A stretch of 64,000 nt of DNA from an uncultured Maribacter sp. (GTDB lineage Bacteria > Bacteroidota > Bacteroidia > Flavobacteriales > Flavobacteriaceae), in contig NZ_CANMBB010000001.1 of the NCBI RefSeq assembly GCF_947495965.1, forward strand, positions 248,001 to 312,000, in the 5' to 3' direction. The number at the start of each line of letters is the position of its first letter. Position 1 is the stretch's first letter. Shown here in pieces: positions 8,337 through 15,848 of this stretch. Under the pieces are notes generated by a model. It did no database searches. It was given only the letters and a program-made list of their open reading frames with translations, and had not been told where the DNA came from. A program made the translations under genes and the position numbers.

Positions 8337-9572
8337 GTGCATTTTTTTTACAATATTATAGTTTTACTAGCAGGGGTACTACTTAGAGTTATTGCTCTTT
8401 TTAGCCCAAAAATTGCCCTTTTTATAAAGGGAAGAAAAAATGTTTTTTTTACTTTAAAAAAAGAAATTAAACCAAATGACTCTGTAATATGGGTTCACGT
8501 AGCATCTCTGGGCGAATTTGAACAAGGGCTGCCTATTATTGAAAAATTAAAAAATAACTTCCCCTCTTATAAAATCTTAGTTACTTTCTTTTCTCCTTCT
8601 GGATATGAAGTTAAAAAAAATACAAATGCTGCCGACCTAGTAACCTACTTACCATTAGATACTAAACATAACGCTATAAATTTCATTAAAACCACAAGAC
8701 CCAAACTAGCTATTTTTGTAAAGTATGAGGTTTGGCCTAATTACATAAGAGAACTTCATAAAAGAAAAATCCCTACAATACTTATTTCCGCTTTCTTTAA
8801 CAAAGAACAAATTTACTTTAAAAGTTATGGTCGTTACATGCGAAATACACTATCTAAATTTACTCACATTTTTGTGCAAGATAGCAATTCTAAAATTCTA
8901 TTAGATAGTATAAATTACACCCATACTACTATAAGTGGAGACACTAGATTTGATAGAGTTTCTGAAATACTCCAAAGAGATAACACCTTAGATTTTATGC
9001 AAAATTTTAAAGGCAATTCTAAATGTTTTATTGCTGGTAGCTCTTGGCCTGAAGATGAAGAAATATTAGTAGACTATATAAATAATAATTCATCAACCTT
9101 AAAATATGTAATTGCACCACATAATATTAAAAAAGAACATATAAATAATCTAAAAAAATCCATCACAAAAACAGTAGTACTATATTCCGAAATAGAACAA
9201 ACAACTATTAACTCCTATGATGTTTTACTTGTGGACACTATTGGGTTATTAACTAAAATTTATAGTTATGCAGATATTGCTTATGTTGGAGGAGGCTTTG
9301 CTACTGGTCTACATAACACTTTAGAACCTGCTGTTTTTGGAATTCCTATTCTAATTGGTCCTAATTACTCTGGATTTAAAGAAGCAGAAGACCTTATACT
9401 ACAGAAAGGAATATTGTCCATAAAAAATACTTTAGAGTTCAAGGAAGTAATAAACCTATTACTTTCGGATAAAAAATTATATAACCAAACAAGTGATATT
9501 AACAAAAATTATGTAATTAATAATACTGGAGCAAGCATCCAAATACTAGATTACATTCGTAAAGTATTGTAA
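8337..9572 (+). CDS. waaA: 3-deoxy-D-manno-octulosonic acid (Kdo) transferase
   Basis: Inner-membrane-anchored GT30 glycosyltransferase that adds Kdo to lipid A precursor. The N-terminal hydrophobic anchor (YNIIVLLAGVLLRVIALFSPKIALF) is followed by the WaaA signature WVHVASLGEFEQGLPIIEKL (VHAxSxGE type). Later motifs are FVKYEVWPNYI, FAGSSWPEDE-like IAGSSWPEDEEI and the C-terminal VGGGFATGLHNTLEPAVFG nucleotide-sugar site. Length of 411 residues is normal. The start codon is GTG (residue 1 of MHFFYN). A small lipoprotein gene follows 18 bp later and may be co-transcribed. Confidence 0.95.
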   Translation: MHFFYNIIVLLAGVLLRVIALFSPKIALFIKGRKNVFFTLKKEIKPNDSVIWVHVASLGEFEQGLPIIEKLKNNFPSYKILVTFFSPSGYEVKKNTNAADLVTYLPLDTKHNAINFIKTTRPKLAIFVKYEVWPNYIRELHKRKIPTILISAFFNKEQIYFKSYGRYMRNTLSKFTHIFVQDSNSKILLDSINYTHTTISGDTRFDRVSEILQRDNTLDFMQNFKGNSKCFIAGSSWPEDEEILVDYINNNSSTLKYVIAPHNIKKEHINNLKKSITKTVVLYSEIEQTTINSYDVLLVDTIGLLTKIYSYADIAYVGGGFATGLHNTLEPAVFGIPILIGPNYSGFKEAEDLILQKGILSIKNTLEFKEVINLLLSDKKLYNQTSDINKNYVINNTGASIQILDYIRKVL

Positions 9573-9590
9573 CTCCTTGTTCCAATACTT

Positions 9591-9788
9591 ATGAAGTTAC
9601 CCCAGACTATATTCTTTTTTATACTTAGCTTCCTTTTCCTTTTTTCTTGTGAAAATTTTAAAAGCGATAAAAAAACAGAACCTAATATTCGTAAAGAAGC
9701 TCCTAAACCAAACCAAAATAACACTCCTTTAAACAAAAAGAAAGTTAAGAAAAAAGACACTTTAAGGCCAATAATTGCTCTAAATTAA
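9591..9788 (+). CDS. Small predicted lipoprotein
   Basis: A 65-residue protein with a lipoprotein signal (LPQTIFFFILSFLFLFSCEN; lipobox LFSC with Cys near residue 20). The short, very basic and Pro-rich mature part contains NKKKVKKKDTLRP. It sits 18 bp after waaA on the same strand. A basic, surface-tethered tail might interact with lipopolysaccharide phosphates, but that is a guess. The function is unknown. Confidence 0.5.
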   Translation: MKLPQTIFFFILSFLFLFSCENFKSDKKTEPNIRKEAPKPNQNNTPLNKKKVKKKDTLRPIIALN

Positions 9789-9974
9789 TAAATCGCTTCA
9801 CAAACACACCCTTTTTATTCACCAAGAATTAAGTGTTAAACTTTGTTATTTCATCGAAAAAACACGCATCTTACCGAAGCAACATACTAAAAACTAAGTG
9901 TTTAGTCGAAATACCCTTGAAAAATTGGTTTTATTTATTTCTAAAACATTACATTGTAACAAATAATAATAACT

Positions 9975-10103
9975 ATGGAACAGGAAATTACATTCGGTAC
10001 AAAATTACTGAACGGATTCCTTAGTTTAACCGTAATTACTTTAGTTGGTATTTTACTTACTGTAGTAGTATGTCTTATTCTTTGGGCCGTAGGTGTTTTT
10101 TAG
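9975..10103 (+). CDS. Small single-pass membrane protein (42 aa)
   Basis: An ATG starts a 42-codon frame reading MEQEITFGTKLLNGFLSLTV and continuing with one hydrophobic helix (about residues 15-40), ending in TGG GCC GTA GGT GTT TTT TAG. A strong hairpin terminator lies 68 bp after the stop codon, which supports an independent short transcript. There is no known motif. Small membrane proteins of this size often act as regulators or subunits, but nothing here shows which. Confidence 0.5.
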   Translation: MEQEITFGTKLLNGFLSLTVITLVGILLTVVVCLILWAVGVF

Positions 10104-10170
10104 ATTAAAAGCGCAGGTTTCCCCAAATTAACTTCCTATTTATTGTTTGAAATTTGATTTTAACAAATAG

Positions 10171-10201
10171 AAAAGCTCCTTTAAAAGGAGCTTTTGTTTT
10201 T
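10171..10201 (+). terminator. Rho-independent terminator
   Basis: Near-perfect hairpin AAAAGCTCCTTT / AAAGGAGCTTTT with a 2-nt loop followed by a T tract. It ends the transcript of the 42-residue membrane protein. The A-run on the left may let it also work for the opposite strand. Confidence 0.85.
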
Positions 10202-10222
10202 AAGATAGCTTGAAGAAACACG

Positions 10223-10417
10223 CTAGAGGTTTTCCTCTTTTTTAATTCTATCATCTATAGCTTTAAATACATTTATCCACTTATCATTTAAAGATATATC
10301 CTTATCTATTAAACTCTTTATATAGCTTTCTAAATCTTCAACTTCATTTTGTTTAATTAATGAATTTATCCAATTACTTTGTTTTTCAGATATTTCAAAT
10401 GTAACTTTCTTTTTCAT
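10223..10417 (-). CDS. Antitoxin-like ribbon-helix-helix protein, orphan
   Basis: A 64-residue protein beginning KKKVTFEISEKQSNWINSLI and continuing VEDLESYIKSLIDKDISL. This is the beta-strand plus two-helix pattern of CopG/ParD-type ribbon-helix-helix DNA-binding proteins, with an acidic C-terminal tail that in ParD wraps the ParE toxin. No toxin gene lies beside it: the upstream neighbour is the MarR gene and the downstream side is the terminator. Either it is a solitary antitoxin remnant or a small DNA-binding regulator. Family assignment is from pattern only. Confidence 0.5.
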   Translation of the reverse strand: MKKKVTFEISEKQSNWINSLIKQNEVEDLESYIKSLIDKDISLNDKWINVFKAIDDRIKKEENL

Positions 10418-10493
10418 GCTAAATAAAGTTATTTACAAGTAAGTTTTTATCATTAACCTTTCATAGAACACAATAAGCTTTTTACTTTATTAG

Positions 10494-10988
10494 CTATTTT
10501 TTGTCCTTATTGTAATTAATTTTCATTCTATCAATAATTGACATTTTATCAATTTCTAATTCTATACTGTCGAATAGCTCCATAACTTCTAAATGTTTAT
10601 TATTATATATGCTATCCAGGGCTTTAGAATATTCTTTCCATACAGGTTTAAGCTCCTCTAAAAGTGTAATTCCTTTATCCGACAACCCAACCAACTTAGA
10701 ACGACCATCATTCGGATTAAGTACCACATGAACTAGTTCTCTTTCTTTTAGTTCTTTTAATACATTTTTAACGGTAATATGTGTAAAACCAACTTGCAAG
10801 GCAATATCATTTATTGTCAATTTTTCTTCAGCACATGCTAGGGCATGATAAACAGGGGACCAAACAGTTTTAAAATCTATTCCCGATTCTTTATAAACAC
10901 GATCCCCTTCAGCATATAATTTTTCACTTATACGTCTAAAGGCAGAAGCACCAACTAATCTTCCAAATTGTTCAAAAGAGACATCCAT
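10494..10988 (-). CDS. MarR family transcriptional regulator
   Basis: Winged-helix regulator. The frame is open to 11054, but I choose the internal ATG that gives MDVSFEQFGRLVGASAFRRI, because a perfect 26-bp palindrome, the likely operator, would otherwise lie inside the coding region. The core reads KLTINDIALQVGFTHITVKNVLKELKERELV (helix-turn-helix) followed by the wing HVVLNPNDGRSKLVGLSDKG, the classic MarR DxRxxxxxLT-like pattern. MarR dimers repress their own gene and neighbours until a small ligand binds. No obvious target enzyme is adjacent, so autoregulation plus remote targets is likely. Confidence 0.8.
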   Translation of the reverse strand: MDVSFEQFGRLVGASAFRRISEKLYAEGDRVYKESGIDFKTVWSPVYHALACAEEKLTINDIALQVGFTHITVKNVLKELKERELVHVVLNPNDGRSKLVGLSDKGITLLEELKPVWKEYSKALDSIYNNKHLEVMELFDSIELEIDKMSIIDRMKINYNKDKK

Positions 10989-11015
10989 ATTGTTATTTAT
11001 AAAAGGCCTTTCGTA

Positions 11016-11041
11016 AATATATGAAAGTCCTTTCATATATT
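11016..11041. promoter_or_regulatory. Perfect palindromic operator upstream of marR gene
   Basis: Two 12-bp arms, AATATATGAAAG and CTTTCATATATT, are perfect inverted repeats separated by TC. The palindrome lies 28 bp before the chosen MarR start codon. Length and symmetry fit a MarR dimer site and suggest autorepression. Confidence 0.65.
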
Positions 11042-11200
11042 CTAAAAAAATCAAAATTTTTTACAAAAAAGTATTATTCTAAACAATGCTATCGTTAACA
11101 ACGGCTATTAATCCCTAACAAAACAATAAAAAAAAAGACTATTAAGAAGAAATGGCTGAGCAATTAATAAACTCATTATACAATAGCAAAAAGTATAAAT

Positions 11201-11241
11201 AAAAAAACCTCAACATTCTAAAAATAGATAGTTGAGGTTTT
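11201..11241 (-). terminator. Terminator downstream of tRNA-Leu
   Basis: Inverted repeat AAAACCTCAAC / GTTGAGGTTTT with a 16-nt loop, followed on the minus strand by a run of T. It starts a few bases after the 3' end of the tRNA. Confidence 0.75.
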
Positions 11242-11246
11242 ATTTG

Positions 11247-11328
11247 TACAGGCGGAGAGACTCGAACTCTCACACCTCGCGGCACTAGATCCTAAGTCTA
11301 GCGTGTCTACCAATTCCACCACGCCTGC
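11247..11328 (-). tRNA. tRNA-Leu (anticodon TAG)
   Basis: The minus strand folds as an 82-nt class II tRNA. The acceptor stem is GCAGGCG with CGCCTGT (one G-U closing pair) and the discriminator base is A, as expected for Leu. The D-arm reads GTGGTGGAATTGGTAGACACG. The anticodon stem-loop is CTAGA-CTTAGGA-TCTAG, anticodon TAG. A long variable arm (TGCCGCGAGGTGTGAGA region) and the T-arm GAGTTCGAGTCTC follow. CCA is not encoded and must be added post-transcriptionally. It reads codons CTA and CTN by wobble. Confidence 0.95.
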
Positions 11329-11425
11329 AAAAGGAGTGCAAATATAAAGTAAAAAATCAATTTTAAAATAATCTATCTTTAAAAAAGTTCTTTTGTATTT
11401 TTAGTCCGACTAATTAAAGCCCGTA

Positions 11426-12814
11426 ATGAAAGACATAAAAAGCTACATATCAGACAATAAAGACCGTTTCTTATCCGAACTTTTTGATCTATTAAAAATA
11501 CCATCTGTTAGTGCAGACCCTGCTTTTTCTAAAGATGTTATAAAAGCAGCACAAAAAATTAAAGAATCTTTATTACATGCAGGCTGTAATTTGGTAGAAA
11601 TTTGTGAAACAAAAGGCTTCCCTATTGTTTACGGCGAAAAAATAATAGACAAAAATCTACCTACAGTTTTAGTATATGGCCATTATGATGTACAACCAGC
11701 GGATCCTATAGAACTATGGGATTCTCCGCCATATGAACCTATAATTAAAAAAACAGACAAACACCCCGATGGTGCTATTTTTGCTCGTGGTGCTTGTGAT
11801 GATAAAGGGCAAATGTATATGCATGTTAAAGCTCTAGAATTTATGGTAAAAACCAATCAACTACCTTGTAATGTAAAATTTATGATTGAAGGAGAAGAGG
11901 AAGTTGGCAGTAACAATCTAGGCATATTTGTAGCAGAGAATAAAGAAAAACTAAAAAATGATATTATTCTAATTTCTGATACTGGAATGATAGCCAATGA
12001 CATTCCATCTATTACTACAGGTCTGCGTGGTCTTAGCTATTTAGAAGTAGAAGTTACGGGTCCTAACAGAGATTTACATTCAGGACTATATGGTGGTGCA
12101 GTTGCAAACCCAATAAACATCCTTACCAAAATGATTGCTTCTTTACATGATGAAAATAATCATGTAACCATTGCAGGATTTTATGACAAAGTAGAGGAGT
12201 TATCTAGAGAAGAACGGGCCCAAATGGCAAAAGCTCCTTTTAGTTTAGAAAATTACAAAAAAACATTAAACATTAATGCAATATATGGCGAGGAAGGATA
12301 CACTACTAATGAAAGAAACTCTATAAGACCCACCTTAGACGTAAATGGAATATGGGGTGGTTATATTGGCGAAGGTGCTAAAACCGTAATTGCAAGTAAA
12401 GCCTATGCTAAAATCTCTATGCGATTAGTTCCTAACCAAGATTGGGAAGAAATTACCCAGCTATTTAAAACCCATTTCGAAAAAATTGCACCCAAAGCTG
12501 TAAACGTAAAAGTAACACCACACCATGGCGGTCAAGGCTATGTTACTCCAATTAATACTATAGGTTATAGTGCCGCATCTAAAGCTTATGAAGCTACTTT
12601 TGGCAAAAAACCAATTCCGCAACGCAGTGGTGGTAGTATTCCTATTGTAGCCCTTTTTGAAAAAGAATTAAATAGTAAAACAATACTTATGGGCTTTGGT
12701 CTAAATAGCGATGCTATACATTCCCCAAACGAGCATTTTGGCGTATGGAACTACCTAAAAGGCATAGAAACAATACCATATTTTTATAAATATTTTACAG
12801 AACTATCTAAATAA
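11426..12814 (+). CDS. M20 family dipeptidase / metallopeptidase
   Basis: A 462-residue zinc exopeptidase of the M20 dipeptidase (CNDP-like) type. The first metal motif is VLVYGHYDVQP (His and catalytic Asp), followed by GACDDKGQMYMHVKA (bridging Asp), the base EGEEEVGS (Glu-Glu pair) and SDTGM. The dimerisation/lid domain has GPNRDLHSGLYGGAVANP. The last metal-binding His is in GLNSDAIHSPNEHFG. No signal peptide is seen, so cytoplasmic peptide breakdown is likely. Length is normal. It appears monocistronic, with tRNA-Leu upstream on the other strand and a repeat element just after the stop. Confidence 0.92.
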   Translation: MKDIKSYISDNKDRFLSELFDLLKIPSVSADPAFSKDVIKAAQKIKESLLHAGCNLVEICETKGFPIVYGEKIIDKNLPTVLVYGHYDVQPADPIELWDSPPYEPIIKKTDKHPDGAIFARGACDDKGQMYMHVKALEFMVKTNQLPCNVKFMIEGEEEVGSNNLGIFVAENKEKLKNDIILISDTGMIANDIPSITTGLRGLSYLEVEVTGPNRDLHSGLYGGAVANPINILTKMIASLHDENNHVTIAGFYDKVEELSREERAQMAKAPFSLENYKKTLNINAIYGEEGYTTNERNSIRPTLDVNGIWGGYIGEGAKTVIASKAYAKISMRLVPNQDWEEITQLFKTHFEKIAPKAVNVKVTPHHGGQGYVTPINTIGYSAASKAYEATFGKKPIPQRSGGSIPIVALFEKELNSKTILMGFGLNSDAIHSPNEHFGVWNYLKGIETIPYFYKYFTELSK

Positions 12815-12831
12815 AAAATAGCCGTTATTCT

Positions 12832-12922
12832 GGCGTTCCTAAAGGGCGGGCTTTCCGTTATATCTTTCTTTGTTAAGAAAAAAACTTAAAAAAGAAAGGA
12901 TGTCACTGCAATCCCTAACGCA
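12832..12922. repeat. Hairpin-forming intergenic repeat element (putative)
   Basis: An unusually GC-containing stretch in this AT-rich intergenic region. It runs from GGCGTTCC through AAAGGGCGGGCTTTCCG, a long hairpin (TCTTTCTTTGTTAAG paired imperfectly with CTTAAAAAAGAAAGGA), to TGCAATCCCTAACGC. The two ends share an inverted GCGTT. I recall elements of this style (GGCGGGCTTTCCG... CAATCCCTAACGC around a variable stem) scattered in Flavobacteriaceae genomes. That is memory, not a search. Only one copy lies in this window. Confidence 0.5.
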
Positions 12923-12991
12923 ATAAAAATTAAAAAAATGTAACTAATTTTCCCGATTGGCGTCCTATGTAGTTCATCAATCCATCAAATC

Positions 12992-14092
12992 ATGTTACAG
13001 CAATTTTTTATCCTCTGTTCTGGGGCAGATTCTGCTATATTAAAAACCTGCTCTAATGGAGAGCAAAATAAATATGTAGGTATAGGCGCAACAGTATTTT
13101 TTACAGCATTAATGGCATTTATTGCCTGCTCCTATGCATTATACACTGTATTTAGTACTATTTATGTTTCTATATTCTTTGGCCTTCTTTGGAGTCTTTT
13201 AATTTTTAATTTAGATCGTTTTATTGTCTCTACAATTAAGAAAAGAGACTCTTTTAAAAAAGAATTTTTACCAGCATTACCAAGAATAATTTTAGCAATT
13301 ATTATTGCCGTTGTAATCTCTAAACCATTAGAAATAAAAATATTCGAGAAAGAAATTAATCAAGTTTTATTAGAACAAAAGAATAACCTTTCCCTAGCTA
13401 ATCAACAACAAATTTTACAGCAGTATACTCCAGAGATATCTGCATTAAAAAACAATATTATTACATTAAAGAATGAGATTCTCTTAAAAGAAAAGGAAAC
13501 CAATACTTTATATGCTATTTACATTTCGGAAGCAGAAGGTACTGCTGGGACTAAACTTTTGGGCAAAGGTCCTGTTTACCAAGAAAAAAGAGAAAAACAC
13601 GATGCTTCTTTACTAGAATTACAAGCTTTAAAAGAAACCAATAATCAAAAAATTACTGTTATTGAAAAACAAATTTCAAAGCTAAAAGAAGAGTATAATA
13701 ATGCTATAAATACATCGCAACCAATTATTGATGGTTTTGATGGGTTAATGGCCAGAATCAATGCTTTGAAAAAACTGCCATGGCTCCCCTCTTTTTTTAT
13801 CTTTTTGCTTTTCTTGACAATTGAAACCTCTCCTATAATTGCCAAATTACTATCCCCAAAAGGAGAATATGATTGGAAATTAGAAGACCAAGAAAGCTCC
13901 ATAAAAACCTGGGTAAACCAAAAAACACAGCAGAGAGAACAGTTATTAGAAACAGATATATACTTAAATAACAAAATATATTCCGAAATAAAGGAAGAAA
14001 AAGAGGTCTATACATATAAAAAGGAAAAAGCAAAAGAAGTCCTTAAAAAACAGGCTAACGCATTTTATCATATACAAGTAAAACAAACATAA
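12992..14092 (+). CDS. DUF4407 membrane protein with coiled coil
   Basis: A 366-residue protein. The N-terminal part matches DUF4407 (CSGADSAILKTC, then two to three membrane helices: GATVFFTALMAFIACSYALY, IYVSIFFGLLWSLLIFNLDRF, ILAIIIAVVISKPLEIKIF). A long coiled-coil region follows (residues about 120-245: KEINQVLLEQKNNL... KQISKLKEEYNNAINT), then a fourth helix (LPSFFIFLLFLTIETSPIIAKLLS) and a charged cytoplasmic C-terminus. The F(N)LDRF and ETSPI segments are hallmarks of the family. The family's role is not known. It stands alone between a repeat and a terminator. Confidence 0.8.
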   Translation: MLQQFFILCSGADSAILKTCSNGEQNKYVGIGATVFFTALMAFIACSYALYTVFSTIYVSIFFGLLWSLLIFNLDRFIVSTIKKRDSFKKEFLPALPRIILAIIIAVVISKPLEIKIFEKEINQVLLEQKNNLSLANQQQILQQYTPEISALKNNIITLKNEILLKEKETNTLYAIYISEAEGTAGTKLLGKGPVYQEKREKHDASLLELQALKETNNQKITVIEKQISKLKEEYNNAINTSQPIIDGFDGLMARINALKKLPWLPSFFIFLLFLTIETSPIIAKLLSPKGEYDWKLEDQESSIKTWVNQKTQQREQLLETDIYLNNKIYSEIKEEKEVYTYKKEKAKEVLKKQANAFYHIQVKQT

Positions 14093-14096
14093 AAAA

Positions 14097-14122
14097 AGAC
14101 CAGTTTTGTCTAAAACTGGTCT
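14097..14122 (+). terminator. Hairpin terminator after DUF4407 gene
   Basis: Perfect 11-bp arms AGACCAGTTTT / AAAACTGGTCT with loop GTCT, beginning 5 bp after the stop codon. The T tract after it is weak (CTCTGG), so termination strength is uncertain. Confidence 0.65.
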
Positions 14123-14161
14123 CTCTGGTAAAACTTGGGGAAACTACCTGGCTATTTTTAT

Positions 14162-14281
14162 TTATAATGTACTCAAGATAATTGCCTTATCTGAAAATTT
14201 TATGTCACATATCTCATAAATTTTCTTTGCCTTATTCGTTAAAATAAAACCAGTGTATTTCTTTTTTTTCTTAGCTTTCAT
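14162..14281 (-). CDS. Possible 39-aa lysine-rich small protein
   Basis: An ATG opens a 39-codon frame starting MKAKKKKKYTGFILTNKAKK and ending FSDKAIILSTL. It is the only sensible reading frame in the 360-bp gap between the DUF4407 terminator and the next gene. The basic start and hydrophobic end look protein-like, but such a short frame can arise by chance in AT-rich DNA. The rest of the gap shows no other feature I can support. Confidence 0.3.
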   Translation of the reverse strand: MKAKKKKKYTGFILTNKAKKIYEICDIKFSDKAIILSTL

Positions 14282-14452
14282 AATTTGGGTTTTTGGTTAC
14301 TCCAAAAGTAGTTAACTATTAAAAAGTTAATTATAAATTTTAGACGAATGACCGTTTACTACCTCTCAACATTTATTTTCCTTAGTTAAAGAAAAGTGCA
14401 CTTATAGTCATAGACATAGTGCACTTTACAAAACCAACTAGTTACCTCGCTG

Positions 14453-15595
14453 TCAGGTATTGTAATGAAAAGCAATTTTTGCTAATTGCCCCACAATTTT
14501 TACAGAGTCTTTCATAGATAGTTTGGAACCATCTGCATGTACCCATCTTTTTAAAGGCTGTTCACAAATTAAACTTTGTACATTTTTCTTTCCATAATGT
14601 TTACGCATACGCATAAATATTTCCACATCAAAAAGCCATCTTGTAATAAACTTCTTAGAAAACATGTTTTCTACAATGTCTTTGTCCATTATTTTAGCAC
14701 CACATTGGGTATCATTAAATGGCATTCCAAGTATAGTTCTAATAATAAGGTTAATGGTCATACTTATTATTTTTCTGGCAGACTCCTTTGTAATATTTGC
14801 TCCCATCCTACTCATTCTAGAACCACTTACAATTTTAAAATCAGAGTTCTGAAGAGTTTTTACCAAATCATCAAAGTCTCTAAAGTCTGTAGACAAATCT
14901 GCATCTAAATATCCTATATAATCCAATTGCTCGTCTTTTGCCAAGTGTAAAACCCCTTGCCTAACCGCTTCGGCTTTACCGCCATTTTTTTCGCAATCAT
15001 AAATACTAATCGTATCTTCATTTCCTTTTCTAAGCTCTTGTAAAACCTCTAAAGTTTTATCTGTGCTACCATCATTTACAAAACATAAATGGTATCCTAA
15101 ATTACGGTGCGCAAAATCTCTAAACTCTACTCCAGATAAACGTTCTTCTTCATTATAACATGGTATAACAACACCAACACAATATTCTTGCAACATTCTA
15201 GATGAAGTTTCTTCCGTGTTTTTAACAGAAGTTTTATTATCTCCCAAAATACGCTTAACACGAGCTGCAACTTCATTTAAACTCACTGGTTTTTTCATGT
15301 AATCATCTATTCCTAGGTCAAAACCATCCATAATTACATTCTCATCTGTATTACCAGACATAACCATTATTGGAGTATCAGATTTTTGTTCTATTCTAAT
15401 ATGTTTAACCACTTCTAATCCAGACATATCTGGCATATTAATATCTACTATTACTAAATCTGGCTTAAAAGATTCAAACAAAACTTTACCATCATTACCA
15501 CAATTGGCAGTTTTAATATCATACCCTAACTCTATTAATCTCTTCTCCAGAGATAATAGTATTAGTTGTTGGTCATCAATAGCGAGGATTTTCAT
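14453..15595 (-). CDS. Response regulator receiver fused to GT2 (DPM1-like) glycosyltransferase
   Basis: A 380-residue fusion. Residues 1-115 form a CheY-like receiver: acidic pair IDDQQ, phosphoacceptor Asp51 in VIVDINMPDMSG, Thr/Ser site VMSGNT and Lys102 in MKKPVS. Residues about 140-375 form a GT2 family enzyme of the dolichyl/polyprenyl-phosphate sugar synthase type: VIPCYNEEERL, FVNDGSTDKT, NGGKAEAVRQG, the DxD motif YLDADLSTDF (231-233), SGSRMSRMG and TQCGAKIMD. These enzymes load a sugar onto a polyprenyl phosphate for use by GT-C membrane transferases. One such candidate is encoded divergently next door. Phosphorylation of the receiver may switch the transferase. No membrane helices are seen. 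Confidence 0.9.
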   Translation of the reverse strand: MKILAIDDQQLILLSLEKRLIELGYDIKTANCGNDGKVLFESFKPDLVIVDINMPDMSGLEVVKHIRIEQKSDTPIMVMSGNTDENVIMDGFDLGIDDYMKKPVSLNEVAARVKRILGDNKTSVKNTEETSSRMLQEYCVGVVIPCYNEEERLSGVEFRDFAHRNLGYHLCFVNDGSTDKTLEVLQELRKGNEDTISIYDCEKNGGKAEAVRQGVLHLAKDEQLDYIGYLDADLSTDFRDFDDLVKTLQNSDFKIVSGSRMSRMGANITKESARKIISMTINLIIRTILGMPFNDTQCGAKIMDKDIVENMFSKKFITRWLFDVEIFMRMRKHYGKKNVQSLICEQPLKRWVHADGSKLSMKDSVKIVGQLAKIAFHYNT

Positions 15596-15848
15596 AAATA
15601 CATTTTTAAGTTTTTAACATGACCCTTTTTAAGGTTCTTGTTTATTAAGTTTGGGTTTTTAAAAAAAATTTACTTTACACAAGAGGCGCACTCCTAAAAA
15701 AAACTTTTCTAATTCTCTAAAATATAGAGTGATACACATTATTTGTAAGTAATTTCTTTCATAAAACGCAAGTTATTCATCTTTTATTGTAATGTACATC
15801 TCATAAATTTATTTATATCTTTATACAGAATTGGATTTTTAATAGCTT

